A DNA stretch of 64,000 bases from Lumbricus terrestris (Eukaryota > Annelida > Clitellata > Crassiclitellata > Lumbricidae), in the NCBI GenBank assembly GCA_949752735.1, contig OX457047.1:11114707-11178706 (forward strand), written 5' to 3'. The translations under genes were made by a program, and so were the position numbers. Numbering within the stretch: the stretch's first letter is position 1; every line of letters starts with the position of its first letter. Positions 46,124 to 58,845 of the stretch are shown piece after piece. Under the pieces are notes generated by a model that had not been told where the DNA came from, searched no databases, and worked only from the letters and a program-made list of their open reading frames with translations.

Positions 46124-47130
46124 TTTGCTAGATTTTTGTCTAAAAAATAATCACATTATTGTGAGCGATAATCAAGTTCTTGCTGCAGCCATTCATCACA
46201 AATTATATATCTATAGATTCAGCGCTGAAAAAACGTCATTCATTAGTAGCAGCTGTAATCGTAATCGTAATCTCGAGACTTCTACAGCGCCCACAAAAGC
46301 CAAGTCGCGGGAACCAGCTTATTCACAGGCGCTCATTCAAAGCAAAATCGATAGGCAGCGGGTCAAGTCCGGAGAGTCAGGCAGGCAGATAGATAGATGC
46401 TCAATATTCGTTTAAATTTTTTTAAATCGTCCATAACTTCTATCACTTGGGTAATACAGAGCTCTAGACGTGAATCATGATGTGCATGTGGCTATAGTCC
46501 ATATTCTATGGTAACTCGACCCAGACCACCATGAACAACTCTTACGGACAATTAACCCAATTAAGGACTCTATACCTTTTGACTCAACGCAGCGCTCGGG
46601 AATAAGCAGGTGCCCTCGCTTGGCTTTTGAGTGGCGTTCTAGAAATTTTGAGATAACGATTACGATTTTACGATTAGGCTAGTAAGAAGTCGATTTTCTA
46701 ATATAAGATAAGCTCTGCGAAACTATTCTTCCTGAAAACCTTAATTTAAACAAATAAAAACCTTAATTTAAACCAATTAATTTCAGACGCAACAAATAAA
46801 TTCGTCAAACAGAAAATACCTCTGCCCGCATATCCACATGAAGCCCAAATGAGACCTATATTCCGATATTAGCCTATAATAATTAATTAGCCCATGGAAT
46901 TATGGAAATATTGCATTGGCGGACAATAAGGTTAGCGCTATATAACTTGTTTTCATTGCATGTCACAGAGGGGTCGAAAGTAAATAAATAAAATAATTGG
47001 CGGGTGGTTGAAATAGGTATTGAAAGTTTTTAATTTAAACTCTGTGAAATTTATTAATAATGATGAACTTTGTCTTTGGTATTTAATTGTTTTGATAGAT
47101 TTAAGTAATTATTCCAGGGATCGTACAAAA
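46124..47130. promoter_or_regulatory. Divergent VAP/RAD52 intergenic promoter region
   Basis: The two start codons are 1007 bp apart and point away from each other, so both 5' UTRs and core promoters must lie here unless upstream non-coding exons exist. No TATA box or other element could be fixed with confidence. Short open frames at 46125-46415 are antisense to or upstream of VAP and show no family signature. Confidence 0.6.
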
Positions 47131-50100
47131 ATGGCAAACAATGAACGACCGGCGACACATTTTGGCCAGGTATGTTGGCATTTTGCGTGGTGCTTACAAT
47201 GCAGTGCATTTTACTCTGTTCTCTTCCTTTCACGGGTAGTGCTGGCTTGCGTCAAGATAATGTCTCTAAATTGACATAACTGAAAGTAGATCTCCGTCTA
47301 GTTGGTTTGATATTCACATTCAGATAATATTATTGGAACGCCGCAGGTCGCGCACATTATTTCAAAATTTCATATTTGCACTTCTACACAAAATCACCAT
47401 CAATCAACAGTTACCCACCAACGCAATCAGTTACTAAACTTAGACAGGTATTCCCGAAGACCGAGTGCCTAATTCCAAATCAAAATGGCTGGTCAAATAG
47501 AGCGCCGCTGCGACCTACCGCGCGCATCTCAATGCAATACGCTCACTAATTAAGTAAGTGAGTAAAGCTCAAACTTCTTATCGTGCTGCTTGCGCACCAT
47601 AGGCATATTTTGCTTTGTGTGCCAAATTAAATATTACCCAAAATAATACCAAGTATCTAGAATCGTCTAAGTCATTTGCATGGAGTTCATTATGTCTGCA
47701 TATTGAAAAGAGTTCTGTAACAGTTATCTTTGAAGAGTTTAGTTGCTAGAATTATTGTGCATATAATGGTTTTAAGTTGTTTTGAAGTCTTTAAGTCTGC
47801 TTACTGGACATTTTGGAAGCACATTTTGATGTGCTATTTTTTATTTCTTTGAACCAGGTGGAATTTACACAGGAGGAACATTCTGCCGTTCAGACTGCAC
47901 TCAAACAACGCTTAGGTCCAGAGTTCATCAGCCAACGACCTGGAGGAGGCGGACAAAAGGTTGCTTTCTTATCTTACACAATGTGACTAAGACAATGCTG
48001 TTGTCTTAAGATATCATCATTAGTTTTTTTTACCGAACTTTTATATTTATGTTTAAATAATGTTAGAAATTTATTTAAAACATTGGAAGGTGGAATTCAG
48101 AATAAAATTATGAAAAATAAATAAATTTTTCTCTAAATGTACACTGTACAGTGGCTTGACCCTTATTGTCTATGATCACATATCAAGGCATTGTGATAAA
48201 ACCACTTGAAATTTTACTTTTGTGCTGTTCTTCTTTGATCTGTATAGTGTATACACATTCATCGTTGTTTCTTACATTATTTTTCTCATGATAATGTGCA
48301 TACCAGTGCTACTGCTTTTGCGTAACACCACTAGTCATGCAACACATTTTTCGTGTGTGTTCGTCATATTATTGACGAGACATGGCAATCCAACGAAAAG
48401 TTTGTTGATGTCTTTCTAGCAGACGCTGTGTTTTGCTTTTAGTTGGCTTACGTTGAAGGCTGGCGTTTGGTGAATTTGGCCAACGAATTGTTTGGATTCA
48501 ACGGCTGGTCACATTCGATTTCTGGGCAGACGGTCGGTTAGTAGATCGTCTCGAGATTCATTTCTCACTTCTTCTGATTGTCTACTGTTTTAGATTTATA
48601 GACTAGTATTATATACATGAGCAATTATCATTGGTTGTGTGTGGCTTAGGTTTTCCACTGCACTTAACGAAGTCTATGTGTATAATGACTTTGTCATGAC
48701 TTATCGTCGTCACTGGTTCTCAGCTTCTGGGTTTGAGATGTCTACTGATGTTGATTATGGATGTCATGGTAAGGAAAGGTCTTAATTCGAATGAGTCTTT
48801 TCTTTATGGAAACCTGAACGTGAGGTTTTTACATGTAGCAAATTTAAACATCAACCAGTCTGGGAGGAGTGACCATGTGCTGCAGTTGCTTTGCTTGGCT
48901 GTCAGTGTTTTATGATCCTCAATTCAACGTGCAGACAAAGAACAACAAGAAAGTTGAGGTTTCTACATGACATTGTGTCAACTGTCAAAACTGAATGCAA
49001 GACTTTCCAGTTGGATGTGTGTGCTTGAGAACCTTCCAGTGCCTCAGTTTCTAACTATTTGAAGATCACAATTCTTGCAGACAAATTTGCTATATGTGCA
49101 ATGAACTCTCTAAGACTTTTTTGGTGCAAGGGTGTGCCATTGAGATGTACTTACCAGTAGAAGATAAATTTACATGAAGACACCTAGCGCAAAGCGCCTT
49201 GTAAGCACCTCTTAAGAAGCCACAATTTATGCTAATTAGCATACGTATCATGCGGTTGATTTGTGTCAATCTTTGAAACATGATGAGTTTTGGTTTGAAC
49301 CTTTTCTGCACTTTTCACTTTGTAGGGACCTTCAGCATGTCATTCTTCATGCACACTGTTTCCAATATTGTACAGTTGTGCTAATTGTTTTTGGTGAAAA
49401 AACATAATTACTTATTTTGTTGTTTGTATCGGTAGTCCAGGGTAGATCTGTTGACTCCAATTAATCTCTTTCTGTTGTTAAAATGTGATGAAAACCGATT
49501 TGCGTATCAAGATTCAGTCCATACGAAGAGCATGGCATTTTATGAACACACAACAATGTCATCGAATATTTGTGCGCAATAGTTACTGTCTGCTTTTAAG
49601 AATCGCGACCGAAGATCACGGAAATGTTTTTTTTGGGTGAATCAAAAAATAAACCGCATTAGTTCTGTGCTGATGTTTCTTTCTGTAGATTTCGTTGATT
49701 CCATAAATGGGAAATACTACGTCGGAGTCAGTGCCACTGTGCGAGTTCAGCTCAAGGTTTCTTGCTTCTTCTTCTTCTTCTTCTTCGGTTTCTTATATGA
49801 CGTTTTATAGTGCATTTTATGAGCTCCTTGCTGACTATCTGCCTAGAACTTAATTTTATTAACCTCTTACCCGTTTGACCCGAGTATACTCGCTGACGGC
49901 TAACTAGCCTGCAGCGTTTGACCCAAGTATACTCGCCGATCATTATCCAAGCCTTTCCAATACAGTTTGTCCCGTATAAACTCGCGTATTTATTGCTCTA
50001 TGATATAGATCTATTATTTATATCGTCTATGGTGTTCTATATTTAGTATTCTATTTTTAGTTATCATTTGAACAGTTGCAAAACAACATGTTTGCGGTCG

Positions 50101-51835
50101 AAAACCGTGATTATGTCACATTCTTCTAAGAAACGAAACTTCTGTTCACGCTATGTCAGCGTCGGTCTAAAACAGTTTTCTAAGATAGTTTTAGCTCGAG
50201 ATTCATTTGATGAATCAGAATTATCACAACTAGGTGGTATGAATGAATTTTGGGACATTGTTTTAGACCCAAGTTTGAGCTACTTTTCTGGAAGATTTCA
50301 GTTTCAGCTGTGCCTGTGTTTGAGGAAACTCACCTGCCGGCTGCAATACTGGCTCCAAAGCCATTTGTTCCAAAAGATTCATTGTTTGAACAAATTAGCA
50401 GTCAGTGTCTGTCACAAATAATGATAAATCGACAGTATTTTTCCATTACTAGGCATATTACGGCACTGTATTTGTGCAGAAACCTGAACTGGAAATGTGT
50501 TGGACACAATTTATTTCCAAATAGTGAAGTTTTTTTGGGGCCGTAGCAGTCTGTTCTTTGAGGTTTATCATGCAGGAAAACATTATTATTTTCAAGTAAA
50601 TTTCTTTACCATTATAGCAAGAGACAAGTGTGACTTACAAATAACAACACCAAACAAATTTTAATTTCATTTTTTAGTAAGAGCCAGTCAGGTATGTTCA
50701 ACCCTGACATGGCATGTACGCCCAAAAATAATTGGACGGTGCAGGCTGGTTAAGAAATTTTTTAATGAACTGGTAAAGGGTTAAAGCACTGCTCTTAGAG
50801 CCATAGGAATTAACATTGAGATATCACTATGTTATATATGAACGTGGTGGTGCAGCGCTATGTTCTGTGCCTTGTGACTGAATGGTCGCAGGTCAGAACC
50901 CATCTTGAGACACTGTGTAGCGACCTTGGACAAGTTGCTCACTCACAATTGTCTGTCGTGAAGGCAACGGAAAACCGCCTCACTCTACTCATCCCCACTG
51001 CCATAAATGTAAATGGACATGCCATTGAGCAGAGAACTCATCATCATCATGTTCTATAGCAGTCCCACCTGTGACCTGCACTCCTACAGGCATGGTGTAC
51101 TTAGTTCCATAAACAAAGGTATATGCGGGTACCGGTATACAGCACATACTTACAGAGAGCCAAGGTAAAAAATGTGATAAAACTGAATTGCAAGTCCATT
51201 TGTCGGTTGAGGTTAAAGAGGAGGGTGCTGGTATGTATGCAACTTGTGCACAAATCTCATTCATCAAAACCTACCTGTATGAATTATCAACCGTGGATCT
51301 TTGAATATGAAGATGTTTAAATTTCTTCTGTTTAAATGACTCGTCAGGATGGAATTTACCATGAAGATGTGGGATATGGAGTGAGTGAAGGCATGAAATC
51401 AAAAGCTCTGTCCATTGAAAAGGCTCGCAAGGAATCCGTCACCGATGGCCTTAAGAGGGCGCTCAAGTAAGTGAGACTGGCCAACAGTAGAGTCTGGTGT
51501 TATCATGTCTGCTCAAGTAAGTGAGACTGGCCAACAGTAGAGTCTGGTATTATCATGTCTGTTATATGGCTTGAGGGATGCAAGAATGTCGTGATGATCA
51601 AAGTTATGTCAAGTTTTTTTAGAGGTAAAATTTATTCAGACAAAGAATGAGATAGTGCGGAAGTTTTTGTTGAGAGGAACGTTCAATATGAAAGCCTACA
51701 GAAACATAGTAATTGGCAGTTGATATGATGTAATGGCAGAGCTTATCAAGCTTTGTAGTGGATCTTTTTATAGACCGGATAGAGGCTAAATTTTAACATG
51801 GTATGCATAACATTGCTTATTGTGAGATATATAAT

Positions 51836-51873
<38 letters not shown>

Positions 51874-54800
51874 GTATAGTGTTATGACCAGAACCGGAGC
51901 AGCCAATCCATCCTCTGACTTCTATGACACAGGACTTGATCCGTTGAGAAAGAGATTTTAAGAAAAGTCATGTACTGTTGGAGTTGTACTGATTATTCAT
52001 ATTCAATTTTCTTCAGACCAAATAGTGTTCCGAATAGTCTATTCATATTCGACTGAATAGTTTTTAAATTGAATGCTAATAGTAAAAGTGCTACATGAAT
52101 TTTGGCATACATGTTGCCGATCTAAATAGTTAAACTTCTTATTATACCGTTACTTTTTTATTGATGCAAATACTGATAGATCTATCCGACTTCAATGGCA
52201 AAACGAAATTTGGATTAAGCGACTATCTATTTAATCTCTATCTAGACTGCTTTTATATCTCCTTCAACTTCTAAAACATGAAGAGGATTTTGAACCATTG
52301 GAATAGGATATGAGATCTTTTCTGAAATAAGTTTTTACGGCCAAGTAAAGATAAATCTGCCTTAGTTTGTATGAATGTGCATGTTGTGATTCTCAGGAGT
52401 TTTGGCAATGCTCTCGGCAATTGCCTTGGTGACATGAATTATCTCAAATGCATTGGAAAAGCTTCAAAACCGGTCTGTACAATAATCCTGGTTTCATTCT
52501 AAACACATTTATCTTAATGCAGTTTGATTCTGTTCTTTTATGCTGTCGTGCACCATGGAACTGAGCTCATGGTCATTGTATTTGGCAACACTTTGTGAGT
52601 TGCTTAAACTATATTAAATATATTTATTCATGAGTACTACTTACGAATGTATTCATAATTAGGAAGCTCAACATGTATAGTCATGTGACATTACTAATTG
52701 AATGCTTGCTCTGTTGACCATGAGAAATAAACCTCTAAGAAAATGGTTTAAAATAGTGGCCAGAACTTTGCTGTGTGCTATGGGCTAGTGCAGAAATGTG
52801 AGAAATTAATAAAGTTCTGTTGTGGTTTTCATTTCTTTATGATGGCAGTCGATGTCATCCAGTAATTTAGTTAAATATGTTTTAACTTAGAATTTGTTTT
52901 GAAATAATGTTGCATATTATGAAATATTTCAGGGATTTATTAAAAGTCCAAGCTGTATTTTCAAAACCTGGATAAATTAGATGCACATATATGCCAATCT
53001 GATTTAAGTATAAAAAAGAAAAAGATTCATTTCTGATTGAAATAAACACATTTTTCATTTTGATAAATTTTAATTATGATTGCTATTGATTGTATTCAGT
53101 GTATAAATGATGAATGTAGACTTGTTGATTTGGGGTTAATTAGATTTTATTTCTTTCCTCATTCACCAATAGTCTTCCTGTCCCTTAGTCTTTGTGTATG
53201 TGTATGTGTGTTTATATGTTTGTGTATGTGTATGTACAGCCTCCAGAGGTCTATGATGTAAATGAAATGAAGCACAAAGCTGAAGACAATGAAATCATCA
53301 AAGCAAGGTATTGTCGGCGGCCGCCACCTCCTCCATCCGTCAGATCTACCGTTCGCGATAGATGCTGCAGCAGTAATCAACCACCTCAACAATTGACATC
53401 TCGCTCCAGTGAAGCAGGTCTCCATTTCACTTGCGTTTGCCTCTCTTTTCTCTCGTCAATCACTGGTGGCTCTTGCAGTTCTCCAGGAGTGGAATTTAAC
53501 TGTATGGCAGCCATGCAAGGCGACATGTGTCCTATGACTCATTCACAGTCGCTGCATAAAACGTTGAAGGCTGTGTCGACTTCTACTAGGGTAGTAGGTA
53601 TCGATCCCACATGGTCTATGGTGTAAAATCAGCTGACAAATCAAAGAGACCAAGCAGTGCGTGATTGCCCTCTATCAGCCGACTCAACCAAGTCTGTGTA
53701 GACCTTTAGAAGCACTGTGTCTCAGTTGTACGTGTTTCCTCGTAGCATGCTGCAAACGTAAGGAGGTGATTCGTCAGCCAAACATGACTCTGTCTCTCTC
53801 TCGGATGACGTTGAGATTCTCAGGATTGGTGAATAACTCAGTGGGCTGAGCCGCAGTTTTTTAAATTGATTAGAGCTGATTATGTAGAAGAGATTAGACG
53901 TCTGTAAATGACATTGCCCAGTAAACCCTTCTTTAATATATTCTTTCTTCTTTGTGATCATTGTTCATTGAATTTGTTGAGGCTTTTCACGAATGCAACT
54001 GGCTGCATTAATTAAACATTAGATGTATTTACAAACATAACATTAGATGTATTTTATGTTTGTAGGTATGTCTGATCCGTCAAGAGTAGCAAGGACTTGT
54101 CATGATCCACTTATGACCACAAATGACGCTGTCTCCCATCTACCAGATCCACACGTGAAATCGGAAGATGACAGAAAGTCTGTGTTGTCTCGCAGCGCAA
54201 GTTTCCGTGACATCACAGGAAGTGAGCGCCATCTGTTGGAGAAGAGGAGAAGCGACTGTCAGCCAATGGCAGCGGTGGAGCTGAGCGAAGATGACAAACT
54301 GCAACGGATTTTGAAGCAGAGACAAAAGCAACAAGAATTCCAAGAGAAGTTGAAGAAGCAACATCAGCACCAAATGGTCTCCAAGGAAACGGTTGCCATG
54401 GAAAGTCCTTCTGCAGGTCGGTCAACGGTCATCTTAGTCATTATTTTATGTTTGTCAAGAATGCTGAGGACTTGTCATGATTCACTCATGTCCCCAAATG
54501 ACGCGTTTCTTTATCTTATTTTGTTTTACATTTCCTAAGCACAGTATGACTTAGTATGACCAAATTTAGTCTGTTTAAATTTTTTATTCTATCTGTCCAA
54601 AATCTCAGTTCCTTTGAGCGATCAGTGATTTGTTATTTGTCCTTTGAACCTATGCAGATAATCATTAGAGAAAAGATTCTTAGATTTTTGCTTAAGTCAC
54701 TAAAAAAACTGAAGTGTTTTCTCGTCTGTACTTTTGAGCTTAAAATTCCTGCAATGATTAAATAAAATTGGTAAAAAAGATGCTATACCATGTATAATTA

Positions 54801-57800
54801 CCTTTGTATGTTTCTATAGCTATTTAGAAAGCTGAAATTGTTGAATTTGGTGTTGTAGTAATGAGGACTCCGTTGTCTGAAGCTGGCAAGTTGAGTTCTG
54901 TGGTAACACGTTCTGCGGAGCAGTTGAGTAACGGAAGTCATTCGAGTGATGTGTTGCATCAGCCGCCTTTGTCATCTTCAGAAAAGACACCGGCATCTGC
55001 AAACCATTTCATGCAGAATCTGGTTGCTGAAGACAATTTCGGTAAGTGCTCTCGAGATTTGTTATAAGTCAAATATAACTTTACAGCATTGCTACTCTTG
55101 CAGGATACTTAAAAAGTGATTTACTGAGATGTTGATGATCTGCTGAGATGTTGGTGCCGCAATTGTGCGTGCAGACATATCTAGCAGTTGTTGGTGCGAC
55201 CATATGACAATCGGTGTAGTGGTGGGTTCAGTGTCTTGGCGCTGGAAGGTTGCAGGTTCGAATCTACCTCAAGTTGTCACATAGGGACCCTGGACAAGTC
55301 CTTCACTCACAATTGCTCATGTACTTTGGCATGAAACTTTGATTCAGTGTCCACGCTGTAGTCGGGAGTGCCTCTGAGTAGTAATCTTGAAGGGACGCTA
55401 TAACAACTGCTCACACATACATACCCCAGCCACAGAAGGAAACATAAGGTGATGCACTGATGCTCAGCAATAAGTGAAGAGTTACAGGTTATATGTGAGG
55501 CAACGACCTCGTACTACTGCTTAGATCTCAGGACAATTCTTTTCATTCATGAATTTAAATAGCAGTGCTCCTTTAAGGAAACTACTCAGAAGCACTCGCA
55601 TACTTTACGCTGAACCTCTATTTAAGTCTCTCAGGTGACTCTGGCTGGCGGAACCTCCTGCCCCTTTGGTCTCCTGGGCAAATCGACATACTTGAGAACT
55701 ATTATACGACTTGTAATAAGTTGATTACCGAATGAAATGTTAGGTTACGTTGAATATGTCGATTGATGACTTGCTTGCTTACATATTTATGTTTGTTTAT
55801 CTCTCTCTCTGTCTCTGTCCATATTCGTCTTTCTCCTTATGTATGCATGTGCATGTGTGTATCTGTACGCATGTGTATGTGTATCTGTATGCATGTGTAT
55901 GTGTGTATCTGTATGCATGTGCATGTGTGTATCTGTATGCATGTGTATGTATCTGTATGCATGTGTATGTGTGTATCTGTATACATGTACATGTGTGTAT
56001 CTGTATGCATGTGTATGTATCTGTATGCATGTGTATGTGTGTATCTGTATGCATGTGCATGTGTGTATCTGTATGCATGTGTATGTATCTGTATGCATGT
56101 GTATGTGTGTATCTGTATACATGTACATGTGTGTATCTGTATGCATGTGTATGTATCTGTATGCATGTGTATGTGTGTATCTGTATGCATGTGCATGTGT
56201 GTATCTGTATGCATGTGTATGTATCTGTATGCATGTGTATGTGTGTATCTGTATACATGTACATGTGTGTATCTGTATGCATGTGTATGTGTGTATCTGT
56301 ATGCATGTGTATGTGTGTATCTGTATACATGTACATGTGTGTATCTGTATGCATGTGTATGTATCTGTATGCATGTGTATGTGTGTATCTGTATGCATGT
56401 GCATGTGTGTATCTGTATGCATGTGTATGTATCTGTATGCATGTGTATGTGTGTATCTGTATACATGTACATGTGTGTATCTGTATGCATGTGTATGTAT
56501 CTGTATGCATGTGTATGTGTGTATCTGTATACATGTACATGTGTGTATCTGTATGCATGTGTATGTATCTGTATGCATGTGTATGTGTGTATCTGTATGC
56601 ATGTGCATGTGTGTATCTGTATGCATGTGTATGTATCTGTATGCATGTGTATGTGTGTATCTGTATACATGTACATGTGTGTATCTGTATGCATGTGTAT
56701 GTATCTGTATGCATGTGTATGTGTGTATCTGTATGCATGTGCATGTGTGTATCTGTATGCATGTGTATGTATCTGTATGCATGTGTATGTGTGTATCTGT
56801 ATACATGTACATGTGTGTATCTGTATGCATGTGTATGTATCTGTATGCATGTGTATGTGTGTATCTGTATGCATGTGCATGTGTGTATCTGTATGCATGT
56901 GTATGTATCTGTATGCATGTGTATGTGTGTATCTGTATACATGTACATGTGTGTATCTGTATGCATGTGTATGTATCTGTATGCATGTGTATGTGTGTAT
57001 CTGTATACATGTACATGTGTGTATCTGTATGCATGTGTATGTATCTGTATGCATGTGTATGTGTGTATCTGTATGCATGTGCATGTGTGTATCTGTATGC
57101 ATGTGTATGTATCTGTATGCATGTGTATGTGTGTATCTGTATACATGTACATGTGTGTATCTGTATGCATGTGTATGTATCTGTATGCATGTGTATGTGT
57201 GTATCTGTATGCATGTGCATGTGTGTATCTGTATGCATGTGTATGTGTGTATCTGTATGCATGTGCATGTGTGTATCTGTATGCATGTGTATGTATCTGT
57301 ATGCATGTGTATGTGTGTATCTGTATACATGTACATGTGTGTATCTGTATGCATGTGTATGTATCTGTATGCATGTGTATGTGTGTATCTGTATACATGT
57401 ACATGTGTGTATCTGTATGCATGTGTATGTATCTGTATGCATGTGTATGTGTGTATCTGTATGCATGTGCATGTGTGTATCTGTATGCATGTGTATGTAT
57501 CTGTATGCATGTGTATGTGTGTATCTGTATACATGTACATGTGTGTATCTGTATGCATGTGTATGTATCTGTATGCATGTGTATGTGTGTATCTGTATGC
57601 ATGTGCATGTGTGTATCTGTATGCATGTGTATGTATCTGTATGCATGTGTATGTGTGTATCTGTATACATGTACATGTGTGTATCTGTATGCATGTGTAT
57701 GTATCTGTATGCATGTGTATGTGTGTATCTGTATGCATGTGCATGTGGCATCTGGTGAGTCAATGTGTGGGATCGTACTTCACTCTAATTAGCACCTTCG

Positions 57801-58761
57801 TCATCGCAACTGTATAAATGCGTCGGTTAGTGTGCATGCTAATGAGTGCATATCTTCTATTGATTATCTGTTGCCAAAGAGATCAGCCGCTCCACAATAG
57901 TGTATTATTATTAATAATAATATACATTAATATATTATTATTACTATTATTACACATTTATTATCAGCTACACTTTCTAATGGTCACAATTAGACGTGCG
58001 TTTGCATTTGTGAGTTAAGGACTTGCACAAGGTTCCTAATTATAGGCACACAAGCACCCTTCTGAGATTTGTAAAGGTGTCATATACGTATTCAGATATA
58101 AAAAATGCATATTATTTCAAGGGTTATTCTGGAAAAGAGTGACATTCTGAAGTGCAGGCAGGTGTTAATAGCATTAATTATTAATAGCATTATGTGTTGT
58201 TCGTCCCTGTTCTGCTTCTCATTAAAGTTAATAGCGAGAACAAATCTGTTACTGAGATTGAGCACTGTCCTTCCATGGAATTTTATGTAATTATCTTATC
58301 TCGATTTGTCCTGCAATCTATCTTCTATTGTTGTCCTTTCTATTTTTTCTATTAAAATCTCCCAATTTTAAATTTCAACATTGTCTAAAGCTTCATTTGT
58401 GATTATGATATGCAATTGAACACTGGTAGTAAATTCATTCTTTGTGGGTAGTAAGGAAGTGTGAATGATTAACGTGTTGTGATGTGGCTGGTGACATGAC
58501 TCATCGTCTTTTCTAGATGACCCTGACCTATGGAATCAGACTTTAGAAGCAGAGGATTTGCTGGAGGCTTTTGCCAAAACGGAAGCAACTGCTTCCAATG
58601 CCGTCAGTGTACCTCGCTTGAACAGAAACGGTCATGGTCATTCCGGTCAAGCGTCTTCCCATTCTGGTCATCACATGAAACTCGATGACACGTTAGTAGG
58701 AGCGGCAAAGAAGCGACGCCTCAATTCAGACACAGTCACTCGGGATAAGAAAATGATTTAG
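47131..58761 (+). CDS. RAD52: RAD52 homologous recombination protein, complete, 10 exons
   Basis: RAD52 anneals complementary single strands and helps load RAD51 in double-strand break repair. Exons: 47131-47169, 47858-47959, 48443-48536, 49689-49756, 51348-51466, 52397-52472, 53240-53417, 54066-54416, 54859-55041, 58517-58761. All have GT-AG sites and closing phases: 484 codons and TAG (human RAD52 is 418). The N-terminal ~165 residues form the conserved ring-forming, DNA-binding domain: [88 protein letters not shown]. Exon 7 continues past an early GT to give [11 protein letters not shown]; phase of exon 8 requires this longer form. Residues ~310-330 ([20 protein letters not shown]) align with the human KLRQKQLQQQF segment. 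The end has a basic KKRR likely nuclear signal. Introns hold a piggyBac-like remnant, SINEs and a large minisatellite. Confidence 0.96.
49863..50780. mobile_element. piggyBac-like element remnant
   Basis: Bounded by TTAA on both sides (49859-49862 and 50781-50784), the piggyBac target. The left end CCTCTTACCCG and the complement of the right end CCCTTTACC are similar, and the left subterminal part holds the 12-bp palindrome CGAGTATACTCG. A frame at 50068 (with [11 protein letters not shown]) then, shifted, [26 protein letters not shown] could be a transposase N-terminus, but no catalytic part is present. Located in RAD52 intron 4. Assignment rests on ends and target site. Confidence 0.5.
50829..51055 (+). 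mobile_element. tRNA-derived SINE with short (ATC)n tail
   Basis: A tRNA-like head (GGTCGCAGGTCAGAACCC in box B position) is followed by GTAGCGACCTTGGACAAGTTG and GAAGGCAACGGAAAACCGCC, matching the SINE at 14185-14524, and the 3' end is CATCATCATCAT. It lies in RAD52 intron 4. Confidence 0.7.
51461..51560 (+). repeat. 50-bp tandem duplication spanning the RAD52 exon 5 donor
   Basis: Two head-to-tail 50-bp units (51461-51510 and 51511-51560) with one mismatch. Each begins GCTCAA|GTAAGTGAG, so the exon 5 end and its strong splice donor are present twice. Confidence 0.95.
55213..55420 (+). mobile_element. tRNA-derived SINE, GGGACCCTGGACAAGT core
   Basis: Box B GGTTCGAATCT, then AGGGACCCTGGACAAGTCCTTCACTC, AATTGCTCATGTACTTTGG and TTGATTCAGTGTCC, matching the SINE at 43375. 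It ends near short CATACATA units. It lies in RAD52 intron 9. Confidence 0.75.
55840..57747. repeat. 1.9-kb higher-order minisatellite in RAD52 intron 9
   Basis: Built from 24-bp and 20-bp relatives of TGTATCTGTATGCATGTG. Most of the array repeats as 68-bp triplets (24 + 20 + 24), whose third unit alternates between an ATGCATGTGCAT and an ATACATGTACAT form, giving a ~136-bp higher-order period with a few irregular units (for example near 56290 and 57240). Apart from the CT in each unit the sequence alternates purine and pyrimidine. It lacks stops in several frames of both strands, hence very long but meaningless frames. Confidence 0.95.
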
Positions 58762-58839
58762 AATTCAGTTTCACTGGATTTACTTTTCAATGCTATCTGC
58801 ACTTTAGCATAGCATATGATTACTGTATCTGCTGATGGT

Positions 58840-58845
58840 AATAAA
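58840..58845 (+). promoter_or_regulatory. RAD52 polyadenylation signal
   Basis: AATAAA 79 bp after the RAD52 stop codon, followed within ~30 bp by the GT-rich stretch TGTCTTGCTGTGGTTTTG, the usual downstream element. It predicts a very short 3' UTR. Confidence 0.75.

Noticed and set aside
53240..53307. Shorter RAD52 exon 7 ending at the GT at 53308
   Set aside because: It would end in phase 2, while exon 8 needs phase 1; the longer exon to 53417 keeps the frame and adds the conserved ARYxxRP segment.
55750..57817. Five or more open frames of 600-680 codons on both strands
   Set aside because: They all run over the TGTATCTGTATGCATGTG minisatellite and are pure repeat translations ([15 protein letters not shown]). 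Simultaneous openness on both strands is a product of the repeat, not of coding.
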